A stretch of DNA of 64,000 nucleotides from Novosphingobium indicum (lineage in GTDB: Bacteria > Pseudomonadota > Alphaproteobacteria > Sphingomonadales > Sphingomonadaceae). The stretch lies in the NCBI RefSeq assembly GCF_014645195.1, contig NZ_BMLK01000013.1, forward strand, positions 1 through 64,000. Reading direction: 5' to 3'. Each line of letters opens with the position of its first letter. Positions within the stretch are counted from its first letter, which is position 1. Both the position numbers and the translations under genes were made by a program. Under the pieces are notes generated by a model that saw only the letters and a program-made list of their open reading frames with translations, made no database searches and was not told where the DNA came from. This document shows positions 16,227-25,064 of this stretch, one piece after another.

Positions 16227-16388
16227 GTGGCTAACTTTATCACGTTATGCGCTCTTAATAGGCATCGGCCGGTTAGATCAGCCGTGCAATGGGATGGAGC
16301 TAATTATGTCGGTACTTGCAAGAACTGCGGGGAACCCATCAGGCGCATGAAGCACAACCTTTGGAAGCGTGACGGGGAAAAAGAATAG
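16227..16388 (+). CDS. 53-residue zinc-ribbon-like protein
   Basis: A GTG at 16227 opens a 53-residue frame: TLCALNRHRPVRSAVQWDG, then YVGTCKNCGEPIRRMK, then a basic tail. A single early Cys with His (CALNRH) and a later CxxCG knuckle resemble the small zinc-ribbon proteins common in sphingomonads. W-D-G-x-x-Y and the arginines after the knuckle look conserved in style. No ribosome-binding site is strong; GCGGGG lies 8-13 bases upstream. It is transcribed from the promoter at 16096. Function is unknown; nucleic-acid or protein binding is plausible. Confidence 0.6.
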   Translation: MANFITLCALNRHRPVRSAVQWDGANYVGTCKNCGEPIRRMKHNLWKRDGEKE

Positions 16389-16610
16389 TGTTGCCCTTGT
16401 GAGTTCAAACGATGGTGTTCGAAACTGGCGAAACAGTTTTGCCGTCTCAATTCACGCGAACATGTTCCTCTTCCGGTGGCGCGTTGCTCTGATTAACGCG
16501 ATCTCATCGCCGGCGGCTCGTTTCAGCGCTGGTTGCACCGTTTGCCAAAAGTGTGGTGTTCGGCGGGTGTTCTATCCCTGATCGCTTCGCGCCCGCACAA
16601 TTTCGCGGGC

Positions 16611-17582
16611 TCAGGCTGCAGCGCGCGCCTGGCTGGTCAGGCTTACGAACACGTCTTCGAGATCGGCTTCGCGTGTCGTCACGTCGAGGATGCCGAAGCC
16701 TTGCGTCTGCAAAGCTGACAGAATCTCGCCGGCGTTGCTGCGATCCTTGTCGTAGGTGATTTCGAGCTGCCGTTCTCCGATGGTCTCACACTTCATGACA
16801 CCGGGGTGGTTCGGCAGATTGGTCACATCGCGGTCGACGGTCAGCACGAGAATTTTCTCGCGCGCCATGCCGACCAGTTCGCGAGTCGGCTTGTTGGCGA
16901 TCAGCTCGCCATGATTGATGATGGCGATCCGGTCGCACAGTTCCTCGGCCTCTTCGAGGTAGTGCGTGGTGAGCACGATGGTCACGCCTTCGCGGTTCAT
17001 TTCGGTCACAAGTTCCCAGAGCTGACGTCGCAGTTCCACGTCCACGCCGGCCGTCGGTTCGTCCAGGACGAGCACAGGCGGCTGGTGGACCAGCGCCTTG
17101 GCGATCAGGAGGCGCCGCTTCATGCCGCCCGAGAGCGTGCGGGCATAGGCATCGCGTTTGTCGGCAAGGTGCACGGCGCGTAGCAGTTCCTCGCTGCGGC
17201 GCAGGTGCTTGGCGATGCCGTAGAGCCCCGCCTGGTTTTCCAGAACTTCGAACGGCGTGAAGAACGGATCGAAGACGATCTCCTGCGGAACGATGCCGAT
17301 CGAGCGCTTGGCGTTACGCTGGTTGCGGTCGATGTCGAAGCCCCAGATTTCGGCGCTGCCCGAGGTCTTGCGCACGAGCCCGGCAAGAATGTTGATCAGC
17401 GTCGACTTGCCTGCGCCATTCGGGCCGAGCAGCCCGAAGATCCCGCCTTCGGGGACGTCGAAGGACACGCCCTTGAGCGCCAGCTTTCCTTCGCCGTTAC
17501 CGGCGGGCGCATAGCGCTTGACCAGATCGCGAATGGAGATGGCGGCATTCGATGAGGTGGCGGGCTCGGGGGAGGTGCTCAT
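16611..17582 (-). CDS. ABC transporter ATP-binding protein (ABC-2/DrrA-like)
   Basis: The product is 323 residues from the ATG at 17582. The nucleotide-binding domain is complete: Walker A GPNGAGKST, Q-loop VPQE, signature LSGGMKRR, Walker B VLVLDEPTAGVD and H-loop TTHY. The C-terminal extension of about 80 residues (from KILVLTVDRD) is that of DrrA/NodI-type ATPases, which drive ABC-2 exporters of polysaccharides, lipids or drugs. No ABC-2 permease gene is beside it: the neighbours are nadB, a zinc-ribbon gene and a P450. The partner must be encoded elsewhere. It is divergent from the P450 with a 120-base gap. Confidence 0.9.
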   Translation of the reverse strand: MSTSPEPATSSNAAISIRDLVKRYAPAGNGEGKLALKGVSFDVPEGGIFGLLGPNGAGKSTLINILAGLVRKTSGSAEIWGFDIDRNQRNAKRSIGIVPQEIVFDPFFTPFEVLENQAGLYGIAKHLRRSEELLRAVHLADKRDAYARTLSGGMKRRLLIAKALVHQPPVLVLDEPTAGVDVELRRQLWELVTEMNREGVTIVLTTHYLEEAEELCDRIAIINHGELIANKPTRELVGMAREKILVLTVDRDVTNLPNHPGVMKCETIGERQLEITYDKDRSNAGEILSALQTQGFGILDVTTREADLEDVFVSLTSQARAAA

Positions 17583-17702
17583 GGCATCCGCATTTGGGGC
17601 AGGTTTGCGGCTGCGTAAAGGGCGGGCTTCGCTTGACGGGCAGATGGCGTGCACTTATGATCCACAATGTATCACTAATGCGTAACAAGCTTTGGGAGAG
17701 GA

Positions 17703-18971
17703 ATGATGGCAACCGCCGCGACGACTGTGGAGAAGGATTACTTCACCGACCATTCGGTCCTGCTCGATCCCTACGACTACTTCGAGACGATCCGCCGCCA
17801 CGGTCCGGTCTATCAGATGCAAAGCCGCGATGTCGTCGTGGTGACGGGTTTCGCGGAAGCGCTGGAAGTGCTGCGCAACACGCAGGACTTTTCGTCCTGG
17901 CTGAATCCCGATCCGTTGGTGAAGCTGCCGTTCGATGTCGATGGCGACGACATCACCGCGCAACTGGCGGCGACGCCAAGCAATCCGATGGAACTGATGG
18001 TCTCCTATGATGGTGAGCGGCACGCAGCTGCCCGTTCGCTGCTCAACCCGCTGTTCACGCCCTCGCGCCTCAAGGCCAACGAGGAATTCATGCGCGCCTA
18101 TGCCGAAAAGATGGTGCAGGATGTCGTCGCGGCGGGCGGGTGCGAGCTGGTAAACAAGGTTGCGACGCCGTTCGTGACCATGGTCATTGCCGATCTGCTC
18201 GGCGTCCCGGCGGACGACCGCGAGGCCTTTCGCCAACTGATCGATTCCGCGCCGCCTCCGGGCAACATGGATGCGGGTGAAGATGGCCAGAGCGTCCACC
18301 CGCTGATGGTCATGGCCGGCTATTTCACGCGCTACGTTTCCGAGCGCCGGACCCAGCCGCAGAACGACGTGATGACCGAGATGGCGCTGGCCAAGTACCC
18401 CGACGGATCGACGCCCGATGCGATGGAAGTGGTGAAGTCGGCGATGTTCCTTTTTGCCGCCGGGCAGGACACTAGCGCCAAGCTGATCGGCAATGCGATG
18501 CGCCGTCTGGCCGAAGATCAGGATTTGCAGCAGCAGATTCGCGAGGACCGCAAGCTGGTCGGGCCGTTCCTGGAAGAAGTCCTGCGCGTCGAAGGCTCGA
18601 CCAAGGCAACCTTCCGCATCGCCTCGCGCAGGACGAGGATCGGCGACATGGAAATCCCGGCCGGCAAGCGCGTGGTGGTTTCGCTGTCCGCGGCCAACCG
18701 CGATCCGCGCCGCTGGGAGGACCCGGCCGAATTCCGCCTCGGCCGGCCCAAGATCAAGGAGCACCTCGCCTTCGGCCGCGGCGCGCATACCTGTGCAGGC
18801 GCCCCGCTGGCCCGCGCAGAGGTGGCGGTGATTCTCGACAGGTTCCTCGAGCACACCAGCGCCATCACGCTCGACGAGGCGCATCACGGCCCGGCCGGCA
18901 ACCGCACTATCGAATACGAGCCGAGCTACATCATTCGCGGTCTGGCGAACCTGCATATCAAGGTCGCCTGA
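17703..18971 (+). CDS. cytochrome P450 monooxygenase
   Basis: This 422-residue soluble bacterial P450 has all key motifs. The I-helix is FLFAAGQDTSAKL with the oxygen-activating acid-Thr pair, the K-helix ExxR lies in FLEEVLRVEG, and the heme loop is FGRGAHTCAGAPLAR with the axial Cys at 364. It inserts one oxygen atom into an unidentified substrate using ferredoxin-delivered electrons. The second ATG (17706) has better spacing from GGGAGAGG and may be the true start. No ferredoxin or reductase gene is adjacent. A long hydrophobic-residue-rich substrate region gives no clue to specificity. Confidence 0.95.
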   Translation: MMATAATTVEKDYFTDHSVLLDPYDYFETIRRHGPVYQMQSRDVVVVTGFAEALEVLRNTQDFSSWLNPDPLVKLPFDVDGDDITAQLAATPSNPMELMVSYDGERHAAARSLLNPLFTPSRLKANEEFMRAYAEKMVQDVVAAGGCELVNKVATPFVTMVIADLLGVPADDREAFRQLIDSAPPPGNMDAGEDGQSVHPLMVMAGYFTRYVSERRTQPQNDVMTEMALAKYPDGSTPDAMEVVKSAMFLFAAGQDTSAKLIGNAMRRLAEDQDLQQQIREDRKLVGPFLEEVLRVEGSTKATFRIASRRTRIGDMEIPAGKRVVVSLSAANRDPRRWEDPAEFRLGRPKIKEHLAFGRGAHTCAGAPLARAEVAVILDRFLEHTSAITLDEAHHGPAGNRTIEYEPSYIIRGLANLHIKVA

Positions 18972-18986
18972 TCGTTTCGATGTCGT

Positions 18987-19017
18987 GGCTGCAGTCCTTC
19001 GTTCGGGGGCTGCAGCC
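18987..19017 (+). terminator. hairpin after the P450 gene
   Basis: GGCTGCAG (18987-18994) pairs with CTGCAGCC (19010-19017) around a 15-base loop, 16 bases after the stop. A pyrimidine-rich TCATTCTT follows. It is a weak intrinsic terminator or a 3'-end stabiliser. Confidence 0.4.
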
Positions 19018-19171
19018 TCATTCTTGGCGGCCCAGGCATCAGCTTTTCATGCTTTCCGTCTTGGATTTCGCCGGGTGCGTTCGCCATATCGGTGCAAACG
19101 CCCGGGCGGACAAAGGCTGATCTGCCGGAAAAACCCTTCAAATCCGCGCCGGGGCGGCTAAAGCCCGTTGC

Positions 19172-20083
19172 ATGTCGAATCCGCACGATCCCGCCATGCT
19201 GGCCAAGGCCGAAACCCTCGTCGACGCGCTGCCCTATATGCAGCGATACGCCGGACGCACGTTCGTGGTGAAATACGGCGGCCATGCCATGGGCGATCCC
19301 GAGCTGGCGAGCGACTTTGCCGAGGATGTCGTGCTGCTCAAGGCGGTGGGCATCAACCCGGTGGTGGTCCACGGCGGCGGCCCGCAGATCGGCGCCATGC
19401 TCAAGAAGGCCGGTATCGAGAGCCAGTTCATCGACGGCTTGCGTGTCACCGACAAGGCTACGGCCGAAGTGGCCGAAATGGTCCTCTCGGGCGCGATCAA
19501 CAAGGAGATCGTCGGCTGGATCTCCAAGGCCGGCGGCAAGGCCATGGGCATCTCCGGCAAGGACGGCAAGATGGTCACGGCCCGCAAGGTGCAGCGGACC
19601 AAGAAGGATCCCGACAGTCTGATCGAAAAGGTGGTCGATCTCGGCTTCGTGGGCGAGCCCGATTCCATCGACATCTCGGTGATCGAGACGATCTCGGCCG
19701 CGGGCATGATTCCGGTCATCGCCCCGATCGCGCCCGGCGCCGACGGCGAGACATACAACGTCAACGCCGATACCATGGCCGGGGCGATTGCCGCCGCGCT
19801 GGGGGCCGCCCGGCTGTTCCTGCTCACCGACGTGCACGGCGTGCTCGACAAGCAAGGCAACCTGCTCACCGACCTGCGTCCCGCAGACATCGAGAAGCTG
19901 CAGCAGGACGGGACGATCTCGGGCGGTATGATCCCCAAGCTGGAAACCTGCGTCCATGCCGTGGAGGCCGGGTGCGAGGCCGCCGTCGTGCTTGACGGGC
20001 GTGTCTCGCATGCCATGTTGCTGGAAATATTCACGCAGGAAGGCGCCGGCACGTTGATCCGAACCGGTCAGACGTCCAAGTGA
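19172..20083 (+). CDS. argB: acetylglutamate kinase (arginine biosynthesis)
   Basis: This 303-residue amino-acid kinase phosphorylates N-acetyl-L-glutamate with ATP, the second step of arginine synthesis. [12 protein letters not shown] near residue 30 is the first glycine/lysine motif, [13 protein letters not shown] the second, and [17 protein letters not shown] plus [11 protein letters not shown] form the nucleotide site. [10 protein letters not shown] carries the conserved catalytic Lys. The protein ends GAGTLI as expected. It begins a rightward run of six closely spaced genes (19172-23381), but the neighbours are not arginine genes. Confidence 0.96.
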   Translation: MSNPHDPAMLAKAETLVDALPYMQRYAGRTFVVKYGGHAMGDPELASDFAEDVVLLKAVGINPVVVHGGGPQIGAMLKKAGIESQFIDGLRVTDKATAEVAEMVLSGAINKEIVGWISKAGGKAMGISGKDGKMVTARKVQRTKKDPDSLIEKVVDLGFVGEPDSIDISVIETISAAGMIPVIAPIAPGADGETYNVNADTMAGAIAAALGAARLFLLTDVHGVLDKQGNLLTDLRPADIEKLQQDGTISGGMIPKLETCVHAVEAGCEAAVVLDGRVSHAMLLEIFTQEGAGTLIRTGQTSK

Positions 20084-20118
20084 GGGGTTCCCAGAGGCTG
20101 AAAGGTATCTCGATACTC

Positions 20119-20691
20119 ATGCGCACCATTGCCGCGACCAGGACCATGCTCGTCACCGCACTTTCGGGCAGCGTGTTGCTGCTCGCGGGGTGCAACCAGA
20201 ATGCCCCTACGCCGGAGATGACGGCGGAGGCCACCGGCTTTGCAACCGATGCCGTTGTGACAGAACCCGCACCGCTGCCTTCGGTGGACGCTTCGGCCGC
20301 TGCCAGCGCCGGCATTGCCGCCGGTCTCGACATGGGTGCGCTGCAGGAACGCCGCGATCCCGAACGCCTCCTTCGGTACTACACCAACGCCCTGCGCGTG
20401 GGCGACTGGATCGATGCCGCGAGGGCCTGGAGCCTCGATGCGCAGATGACCCCCGAAAAGCTGCAGGCGGAATTCGGCGGTCAGGCCGGCCCGAAGATCG
20501 CGGTCGGCAAGGGCGACGTCGAGGGGGCCGCCGGCTCGCTCTATTACGAGGCGCCGATCGTCGTCGATTTCGCGGATGGCCGCGCGTCCAAGCGTGGCAC
20601 CATCGTGCTGCGCCGCGTGAACGACGTCCCCGGTGCCAGCGAGGAACAGCTCAACTGGCGGATCGAACGCACCTCTACACTGGTGCCCTGA
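20119..20691 (+). CDS. lipoprotein of unknown function
   Basis: The product is 190 residues with a lipoprotein signal ending in LLLAGC (residues about 14-19 from the ATG at 20119). An alternative GTG at 20080 overlaps the argB stop but would add residues ahead of the signal, so 20119 is preferred. An Ala/Pro-rich linker follows, then a domain beginning ERLLRYYTNALRVGDWIDAARAW that resembles small alpha/beta folds seen in sphingomonad lipoproteins. No enzyme motif was found. Its position between argB and yggT in one run suggests housekeeping expression. Confidence 0.75.
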   Translation: MRTIAATRTMLVTALSGSVLLLAGCNQNAPTPEMTAEATGFATDAVVTEPAPLPSVDASAAASAGIAAGLDMGALQERRDPERLLRYYTNALRVGDWIDAARAWSLDAQMTPEKLQAEFGGQAGPKIAVGKGDVEGAAGSLYYEAPIVVDFADGRASKRGTIVLRRVNDVPGASEEQLNWRIERTSTLVP

Positions 20692-20838
20692 ATCCGGGCG
20701 CTGCACCGCCGCTTCAGTCGGTATTCGTCGAAAGCTGTCGGTAGAGCGTAGAGCGCACCCTTGCCGGGGTGGCGCCTGCTCGGCTATCAGCGCGGCCAGC
20801 CTCGACCTGAGCGCGGGTCCTCATCAGGAAAGGAGCAG

Positions 20839-21135
20839 GTGTTGCTGTTCGCCACCCTCTACGAGATCGTCCAGTATCTCATCAATATCATCGTCTTCGT
20901 GGTGATTGTGCAGTTCGTGTTGAGCCTGCTCATCTCGTTCAACGTGGTCAACATGCACAACCAGTTCGTCGCGGCCGTCTATCAGGCGCTCAACGCCATT
21001 CTCGATCCGCTGTTGCGACCGATCCGGCGGATGATGCCCAATACCGGCGCCATCGACTTTTCGCCGATGATCCTGATCATCGGGCTTACCATCCTCGGCA
21101 TTATCCTTCGCAACCTGGCGATAGCGTACGCATAA
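20839..21135 (+). CDS. YggT-family integral membrane protein
   Basis: This 98-residue protein has two long hydrophobic segments ([20 protein letters not shown] and [18 protein letters not shown]) and the family motif [22 protein letters not shown]. YggT proteins have been linked to membrane organisation and osmotic tolerance. AAAGGAG precedes a GTG at 20839; a TTG three bases on is equally spaced. Its TAA overlaps the folD ATG by one base, so the two are coupled. Confidence 0.88.
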   Translation: MLLFATLYEIVQYLINIIVFVVIVQFVLSLLISFNVVNMHNQFVAAVYQALNAILDPLLRPIRRMMPNTGAIDFSPMILIIGLTILGIILRNLAIAYA

Positions 21136-22034
21136 TGACTGAAGCTTCGATCATCGACGGCAAGGGCTTTGCCGCAGGCCTGCGCGAGCGGGTTTCCAGG
21201 GTAGCGGCGGATTTCGAGGCGAAGGCCGGCCGCAAGGCGGGCCTAGCGGTCGTGCTGGTGGGAGAGGACCCCGCCAGCCAGGTCTATGTCCGCAACAAGA
21301 ACAAGCAGACCGTGGCCTGCGGCATGAACAGCTTCGAGCACAAGCTGCCCGTCGAAACGCCCGAGGCGGATCTGCTGGCGCTGGTCGAGAAGCTGAATGC
21401 CGATCCGGCCGTGGACGGCATCCTCGTCCAGCTTCCGCTGCCTTCGCACATGAACGAGCAGAAGGTGATCGCCACGATCAATCCCGACAAGGACGTGGAC
21501 GGTTTCCACGTCGTCAATGTCGGGCGTCTGGCGACGGGCCTTCCCGGTTTCGTGCCTTGCACGCCGCTGGGCTGCGTGATGCTGCTCAAAGACAAGCTGG
21601 GCTCGCTTTCGGGGCTCGATGCCGTGGTGATCGGGCGCTCCAACATTGTCGGCAAGCCGATGGCGCAGCTGCTTCTGGCAGAAAGCTGCACGGTTACCAT
21701 CGCCCACAGCCGCACCAGGGACCTGCCCGCTGTGGTGCGCCGCGCCGACATCGTGGTCGCCGCCGTGGGCCGTGCGGAGATGGTCAAGGGCGACTGGATC
21801 AAGCCGGGCGCCACAGTCATCGACGTCGGCATCAACCGCTTGCCGCCCGCCGAAGGCGAAACCAAGGGCAAGCTGGTCGGTGACGTCGATTTTGCCAGCG
21901 CTTCGCAAGTCGCGGGAGCGATCACCCCGGTCCCCGGCGGGGTCGGCCCGATGACCATTGCCGTGTTGCTGCGCAACACTGTCGTCGCCGCGCATCGCAA
22001 TGCGGGAATCGGGCTGGACGAGAACGCGATTTGA
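21135..22034 (+). CDS. folD: bifunctional methylene-THF dehydrogenase/methenyl-THF cyclohydrolase
   Basis: This 299-residue enzyme interconverts methylene-, methenyl- and formyl-tetrahydrofolate. [19 protein letters not shown] (residues about 38-56) carries the catalytic Tyr and Lys. [13 protein letters not shown] and [14 protein letters not shown] are the FolD signatures, [17 protein letters not shown] is the NADP fold and [13 protein letters not shown] closes the active site. Start and stop both overlap neighbours by 1-4 bases, so it is embedded in an operon with yggT and the next gene. Confidence 0.96.
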   Translation: MTEASIIDGKGFAAGLRERVSRVAADFEAKAGRKAGLAVVLVGEDPASQVYVRNKNKQTVACGMNSFEHKLPVETPEADLLALVEKLNADPAVDGILVQLPLPSHMNEQKVIATINPDKDVDGFHVVNVGRLATGLPGFVPCTPLGCVMLLKDKLGSLSGLDAVVIGRSNIVGKPMAQLLLAESCTVTIAHSRTRDLPAVVRRADIVVAAVGRAEMVKGDWIKPGATVIDVGINRLPPAEGETKGKLVGDVDFASASQVAGAITPVPGGVGPMTIAVLLRNTVVAAHRNAGIGLDENAI

Positions 22035-22738
22035 ACCGGATCGGCGCCTTTCTGCTCGTAGGTGCGGCGGTGGCGATGCTCGCCGCGCCCGCCGGCGCGG
22101 AAAAGCGTCGCCGTCCGGCGGGACCCGGCACGGCCAACCCCAGCGAGCTGATCGCTACCGAGATCGCCTTTGCCCGCGCCGCGCGCGAAGACGGGCAATG
22201 GACGGCCTTCCGCAAGTTCGCCGATGACGAGGCCGTGATGTTCGTGCCGCAGCCGGTCATGGCGAAGGACTGGCTCAAGGGTCAGCAGGACCCGGCTCAG
22301 CCTGTCCAGTGGGAACCCTACCAGGTCTGGATGAGCTGCGACGGCACCTTGGGCGTGATCAAGGGCGCATGGCACCGGCCGGACGGTTCGGTGGGTTATT
22401 TCACCACGATCTGGAAGCAGCAGAAGAAGGGCGAGTATCGCTGGCTGCTTGATCAGGGCGATGCACTGAGCGAGCCGCTTGAAAAGCCCGACTGGCTCTC
22501 CGCGAGCGTCGCAGATTGCCCCCAGCGCGGCAGCGGTCCGCCTCCGCACAGCGGCGACAAGAATCACGAAAAGCGTCGCGAAGCCGGGATGACCGGTTAC
22601 GGGCAGGCCGATGACGGCACCCTGCGGTGGAGCTACAAGGTTTCGCAGGATAATTCGCGCGTGCTGTCCGTCTACCTGCGCAAGAACGGGAGCATGAGCG
22701 AGGTCTTGTCGTCATCCGTAGCCGGGCAGGCGGACTAA
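22031..22738 (+). CDS. secreted protein with SnoaL/DUF4440-like fold
   Basis: The product is 235 residues from a TTG that overlaps the folD stop (TTGA). The signal peptide is residues 1-22 ([12 protein letters not shown]). The mature region begins [20 protein letters not shown], then [13 protein letters not shown] and [15 protein letters not shown], the layout of periplasmic NTF2/SnoaL-like domains. The reaction, if any, is unknown. The sequence is polar near residues 160-185 ([19 protein letters not shown]). It is the fifth gene of the argB run. Confidence 0.75.
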   Translation: MNRIGAFLLVGAAVAMLAAPAGAEKRRRPAGPGTANPSELIATEIAFARAAREDGQWTAFRKFADDEAVMFVPQPVMAKDWLKGQQDPAQPVQWEPYQVWMSCDGTLGVIKGAWHRPDGSVGYFTTIWKQQKKGEYRWLLDQGDALSEPLEKPDWLSASVADCPQRGSGPPPHSGDKNHEKRREAGMTGYGQADDGTLRWSYKVSQDNSRVLSVYLRKNGSMSEVLSSSVAGQAD

Positions 22739-22745
22739 GCGCGCC

Positions 22746-23381
22746 ATGCTCGACCTTTTCCTCTCGGCTTTCGTCACCCTCTTCGTGGTGATCGACCCGC
22801 CCGGCTGCGCGCCGATCTATGCGGGGCTTTCTGCTGACGCGAGCCGGCGGCAGGCGGTGGTCATGGCCGCGCGCGCCTGCGTGATCGCGGCGCTGATCCT
22901 CATTGCCTTCGCCCTGTTCGGCAAGCAGTTGCTCGGCGCGCTGCACGTCGAACTCGACGCTTTCCGCATTGCCGGTGGCATCATGCTGTTCATGATCGCG
23001 GTCGACATGGTCTTTGAAAAGCGCACGCAGCGCCGCGAGGAACGCGCAGAAAAGCTGATGGCAGAGCACGCCGAAACCCCGGAAGTGGAAGATGTCTCGA
23101 TCTTTCCGATGGCCATGCCGATGCTTGCCGGCCCCGGTTCGATCGCGACGATCATGCTGCTGATGAGCCGCGCGCACGGTTTCGAAGCGACCGCCGTCGT
23201 GCTGGCCGCGATGCTTTCGGTCATGCTCCTGAGCTTTGCTGCCCTCGCAGCCGCCGGCCCGCTGATGCGCGTACTGGGTGACAACGTGGAGGCCGTTATC
23301 ACGCGCCTGCTGGGCGTGCTACTGGCCGCTCTGGCGGCACAGTACGTGATCGACGGCGTGACGGCCTCGCTGCTGCGCTAG
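22746..23381 (+). CDS. MarC-family (UPF0056) inner-membrane protein
   Basis: This 211-residue protein has six hydrophobic segments. It opens with LFVVIDPPGCAPIYAGLSAD, the MarC signature (V-I-D-P-x-G). The second half repeats a related motif in PMAMPMLAGPGSIATIMLL. A charged cytoplasmic loop (EKRTQRREERAEKLMAEH) separates the halves. Transport function is not established for the family. It starts 7 bases after the preceding gene and ends the plus-strand run, followed by a strong inverted repeat. Confidence 0.9.
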   Translation: MLDLFLSAFVTLFVVIDPPGCAPIYAGLSADASRRQAVVMAARACVIAALILIAFALFGKQLLGALHVELDAFRIAGGIMLFMIAVDMVFEKRTQRREERAEKLMAEHAETPEVEDVSIFPMAMPMLAGPGSIATIMLLMSRAHGFEATAVVLAAMLSVMLLSFAALAAAGPLMRVLGDNVEAVITRLLGVLLAALAAQYVIDGVTASLLR

Positions 23382-23409
23382 CGGCTCTTCTACCCTAACC
23401 AGCCACACC

Positions 23410-23482
23410 CCGTTCGTGTCGAGCGAAGTCGAGACACGCCAAGGCCGCGCTCACGTGTCTCGACTTCGCTCGACACGAACGG
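23410..23482. repeat. interspersed inverted repeat, perfect 29-bp stem
   Basis: The arm CCGTTCGTGTCGAGCGAAGT and its next nine bases (23410-23438) are exactly complementary to 23454-23482, with a 15-base loop. It is the same family as the element at 9391 and again lies between convergent genes. It marks the left border of the glycan locus. Confidence 0.92.
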
Positions 23483-23503
23483 ATGGCAGACTAACCGGGG
23501 AGG

Positions 23504-24316
23504 TCAAACCCGCCGCAGGAATCCGTCGACCGAGGCGGTGATGACGATCTTGTTCTCGATGGTCTTGTCGAGTTCGAAAGCCAGCTTGTCGCCGTCCGCT
23601 GCCGTGCGGCCTTCGTCAGCCAGTCGCTTCTGGTATTCCCAGACCGCAGTGCGCGGGTTGTCGCCCTTGCCCCAGGGGCGGTCGGCGCACATTTCGTCGG
23701 GCAGGTCTTCGACGCCGGTATCCCAGACCACGCAGTAGGAGCCCTTCGAGGTCAGCGGCGCATAGACCTCCAGCTCTGCCAGCACATGTTCATGCGTGTG
23801 GTTGGAATCGAGGAAGACCATGATCCGCTCGTATCCCTCGGCATGGGCCTTCACTTGCTCGAAGATGTCCGGTGCTACCGAGGAACCCTGGATCGTGGTG
23901 ATCTTGTGCGCCATCGGATGCTCTTCGATCCCGGCGCGGTTGTGCGCACGGATGTCGATATCGACGCCCACCACCTTGCGGCGGCTGGCCTTTGGATCGA
24001 GCACGGTACCGGCTTCCAGCGCATCGCAGTAGTCGAGCATCGCCAGCATCGAGGCCGAGAGGATCAGCGATCCGCCATGGGCGATGCCGGTTTCGATGAT
24101 CAGGTCAGGGCGGCAAGTCCAGATCAGTTCCTGAATTGCATACTGATCCTGCGGCACCTGAATGATCGGGCGGCCAAGCCAGGTGAAGTTCTGCGCATAG
24201 TTGTGCCGGATCGCCTCGCGCAGCCAGATCTGCGTCATGCCGAGGAAGGCAGTGTCCTCGCCGATGCCGCGGATGTTGTCCTGCACATAGGCAGCGAACT
24301 TGGCGTTTTCAGACAT
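23504..24316 (-). CDS. CmcI-type (cephalosporin hydroxylase family) methyltransferase
   Basis: This 270-residue protein has the CmcI/rhamnosyl O-methyltransferase layout: PRPDLIIETGIAHGGSLI-like SAM loop (DLIIETGIAHGGS), KVVGVDIDIRAHN at strand 2, TTIQGSSVAPD, and IMVFLDSNHTHEHVLAEL with the metal-binding Asp and His. Members O-methylate sugars on surface glycans and glycolipids. It is the last of three minus-strand methyltransferase-fold genes with gaps of 4-15 bases, so it probably methylates the polysaccharide made by this locus. The acceptor position is unknown. Confidence 0.85.
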   Translation of the reverse strand: MSENAKFAAYVQDNIRGIGEDTAFLGMTQIWLREAIRHNYAQNFTWLGRPIIQVPQDQYAIQELIWTCRPDLIIETGIAHGGSLILSASMLAMLDYCDALEAGTVLDPKASRRKVVGVDIDIRAHNRAGIEEHPMAHKITTIQGSSVAPDIFEQVKAHAEGYERIMVFLDSNHTHEHVLAELEVYAPLTSKGSYCVVWDTGVEDLPDEMCADRPWGKGDNPRTAVWEYQKRLADEGRTAADGDKLAFELDKTIENKIVITASVDGFLRRV

Positions 24317-24331
24317 GCAATCAATTCCCGA

Positions 24332-25060
24332 TCATGTGAGGCGTGTGCAGTGGATGTCCCACCAGCGCGTGCGCGGGGCGAGGCGATTACCCTCACGGTC
24401 GCGCACGGTCGTGGCGTAGTGTTCCACCATGTCGTTATACGAGAGCCAGTCCCCCTCGATATCGCGGCCGAGCGGACCGGAGGCACCGGCGGGGAAGATG
24501 TGGCCATGTTCGGCATCAGTCCGTCCCTCGACGGTCGACTGGTCGAGCAGCTTGAATCCGTCGTAGCCGCAAGCGGCGAGGGTTTCCATGTAGTCGAAGC
24601 CGAAGCGGCAATCCTCGACGCTGATGCAGGCGGGCAGCAGCGGTGCGCCGCGAAGCTGGTCGAGCACGACATGGTCGACCCCTTCGACATCGATCTTGAG
24701 ATAGTAGGGCACGCCGAACCGCGCGAACAGTTCGGGCAGCGTCACGCACTGCACGGTGATGCGCTCGCACGTGCTGTCGTCGCGCCCGGCCCAGCCCGGA
24801 TCGATGCTGCTCCAGTGGTCGTTGTCGAGATTGACGAGGAAGCTCGTCTCGCCCGAATGCTCCCAGATGGCCGCATGGACGATGGTGAGGCGGCCTTGCT
24901 CCACCGCATCGGCAAAGCGCTCCGAGGCCTTGGCGCAAAGCGCGGGATTGGCTTCGAGCGCGACGACATCGTAGCCGAGCTTCAGATAGTAGTCGGTGTC
25001 GTCCCCGTTGTTCATGCCGAGGTCGAAGATCAGGCGGCTGTTGCGGGCATAGGTTGTCAT
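24332..25060 (-). CDS. FkbM-family methyltransferase
   Basis: The product is 242 residues from the ATG at 25060 (MTTYARNSRL) with AAGGGTG upstream. LIFDLGMNNGDDTDYYLKLG is the SAM-binding motif I of the FkbM family (D-x-G-x-N), VVALEANP follows, and YLKIDVEGVDHVVLDQL is the K-I-D-x-E-G motif. FkbM proteins O-methylate sugars. It starts 4 bases after the stop of the upstream gene and forms one operon with two other methyltransferase-fold genes. Confidence 0.87.
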   Translation of the reverse strand: MTTYARNSRLIFDLGMNNGDDTDYYLKLGYDVVALEANPALCAKASERFADAVEQGRLTIVHAAIWEHSGETSFLVNLDNDHWSSIDPGWAGRDDSTCERITVQCVTLPELFARFGVPYYLKIDVEGVDHVVLDQLRGAPLLPACISVEDCRFGFDYMETLAACGYDGFKLLDQSTVEGRTDAEHGHIFPAGASGPLGRDIEGDWLSYNDMVEHYATTVRDREGNRLAPRTRWWDIHCTRLT

Positions 25061-25064
25061 CGGA

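Noticed and set aside
16389..16610. Additional small gene after the zinc-ribbon gene
   Set aside because: The 70-codon frame at 16369-16581 overlaps the zinc-ribbon gene out of frame and has no start signal; the rest is a short non-coding gap ending in a GCCCGC/GCGGGC dyad.
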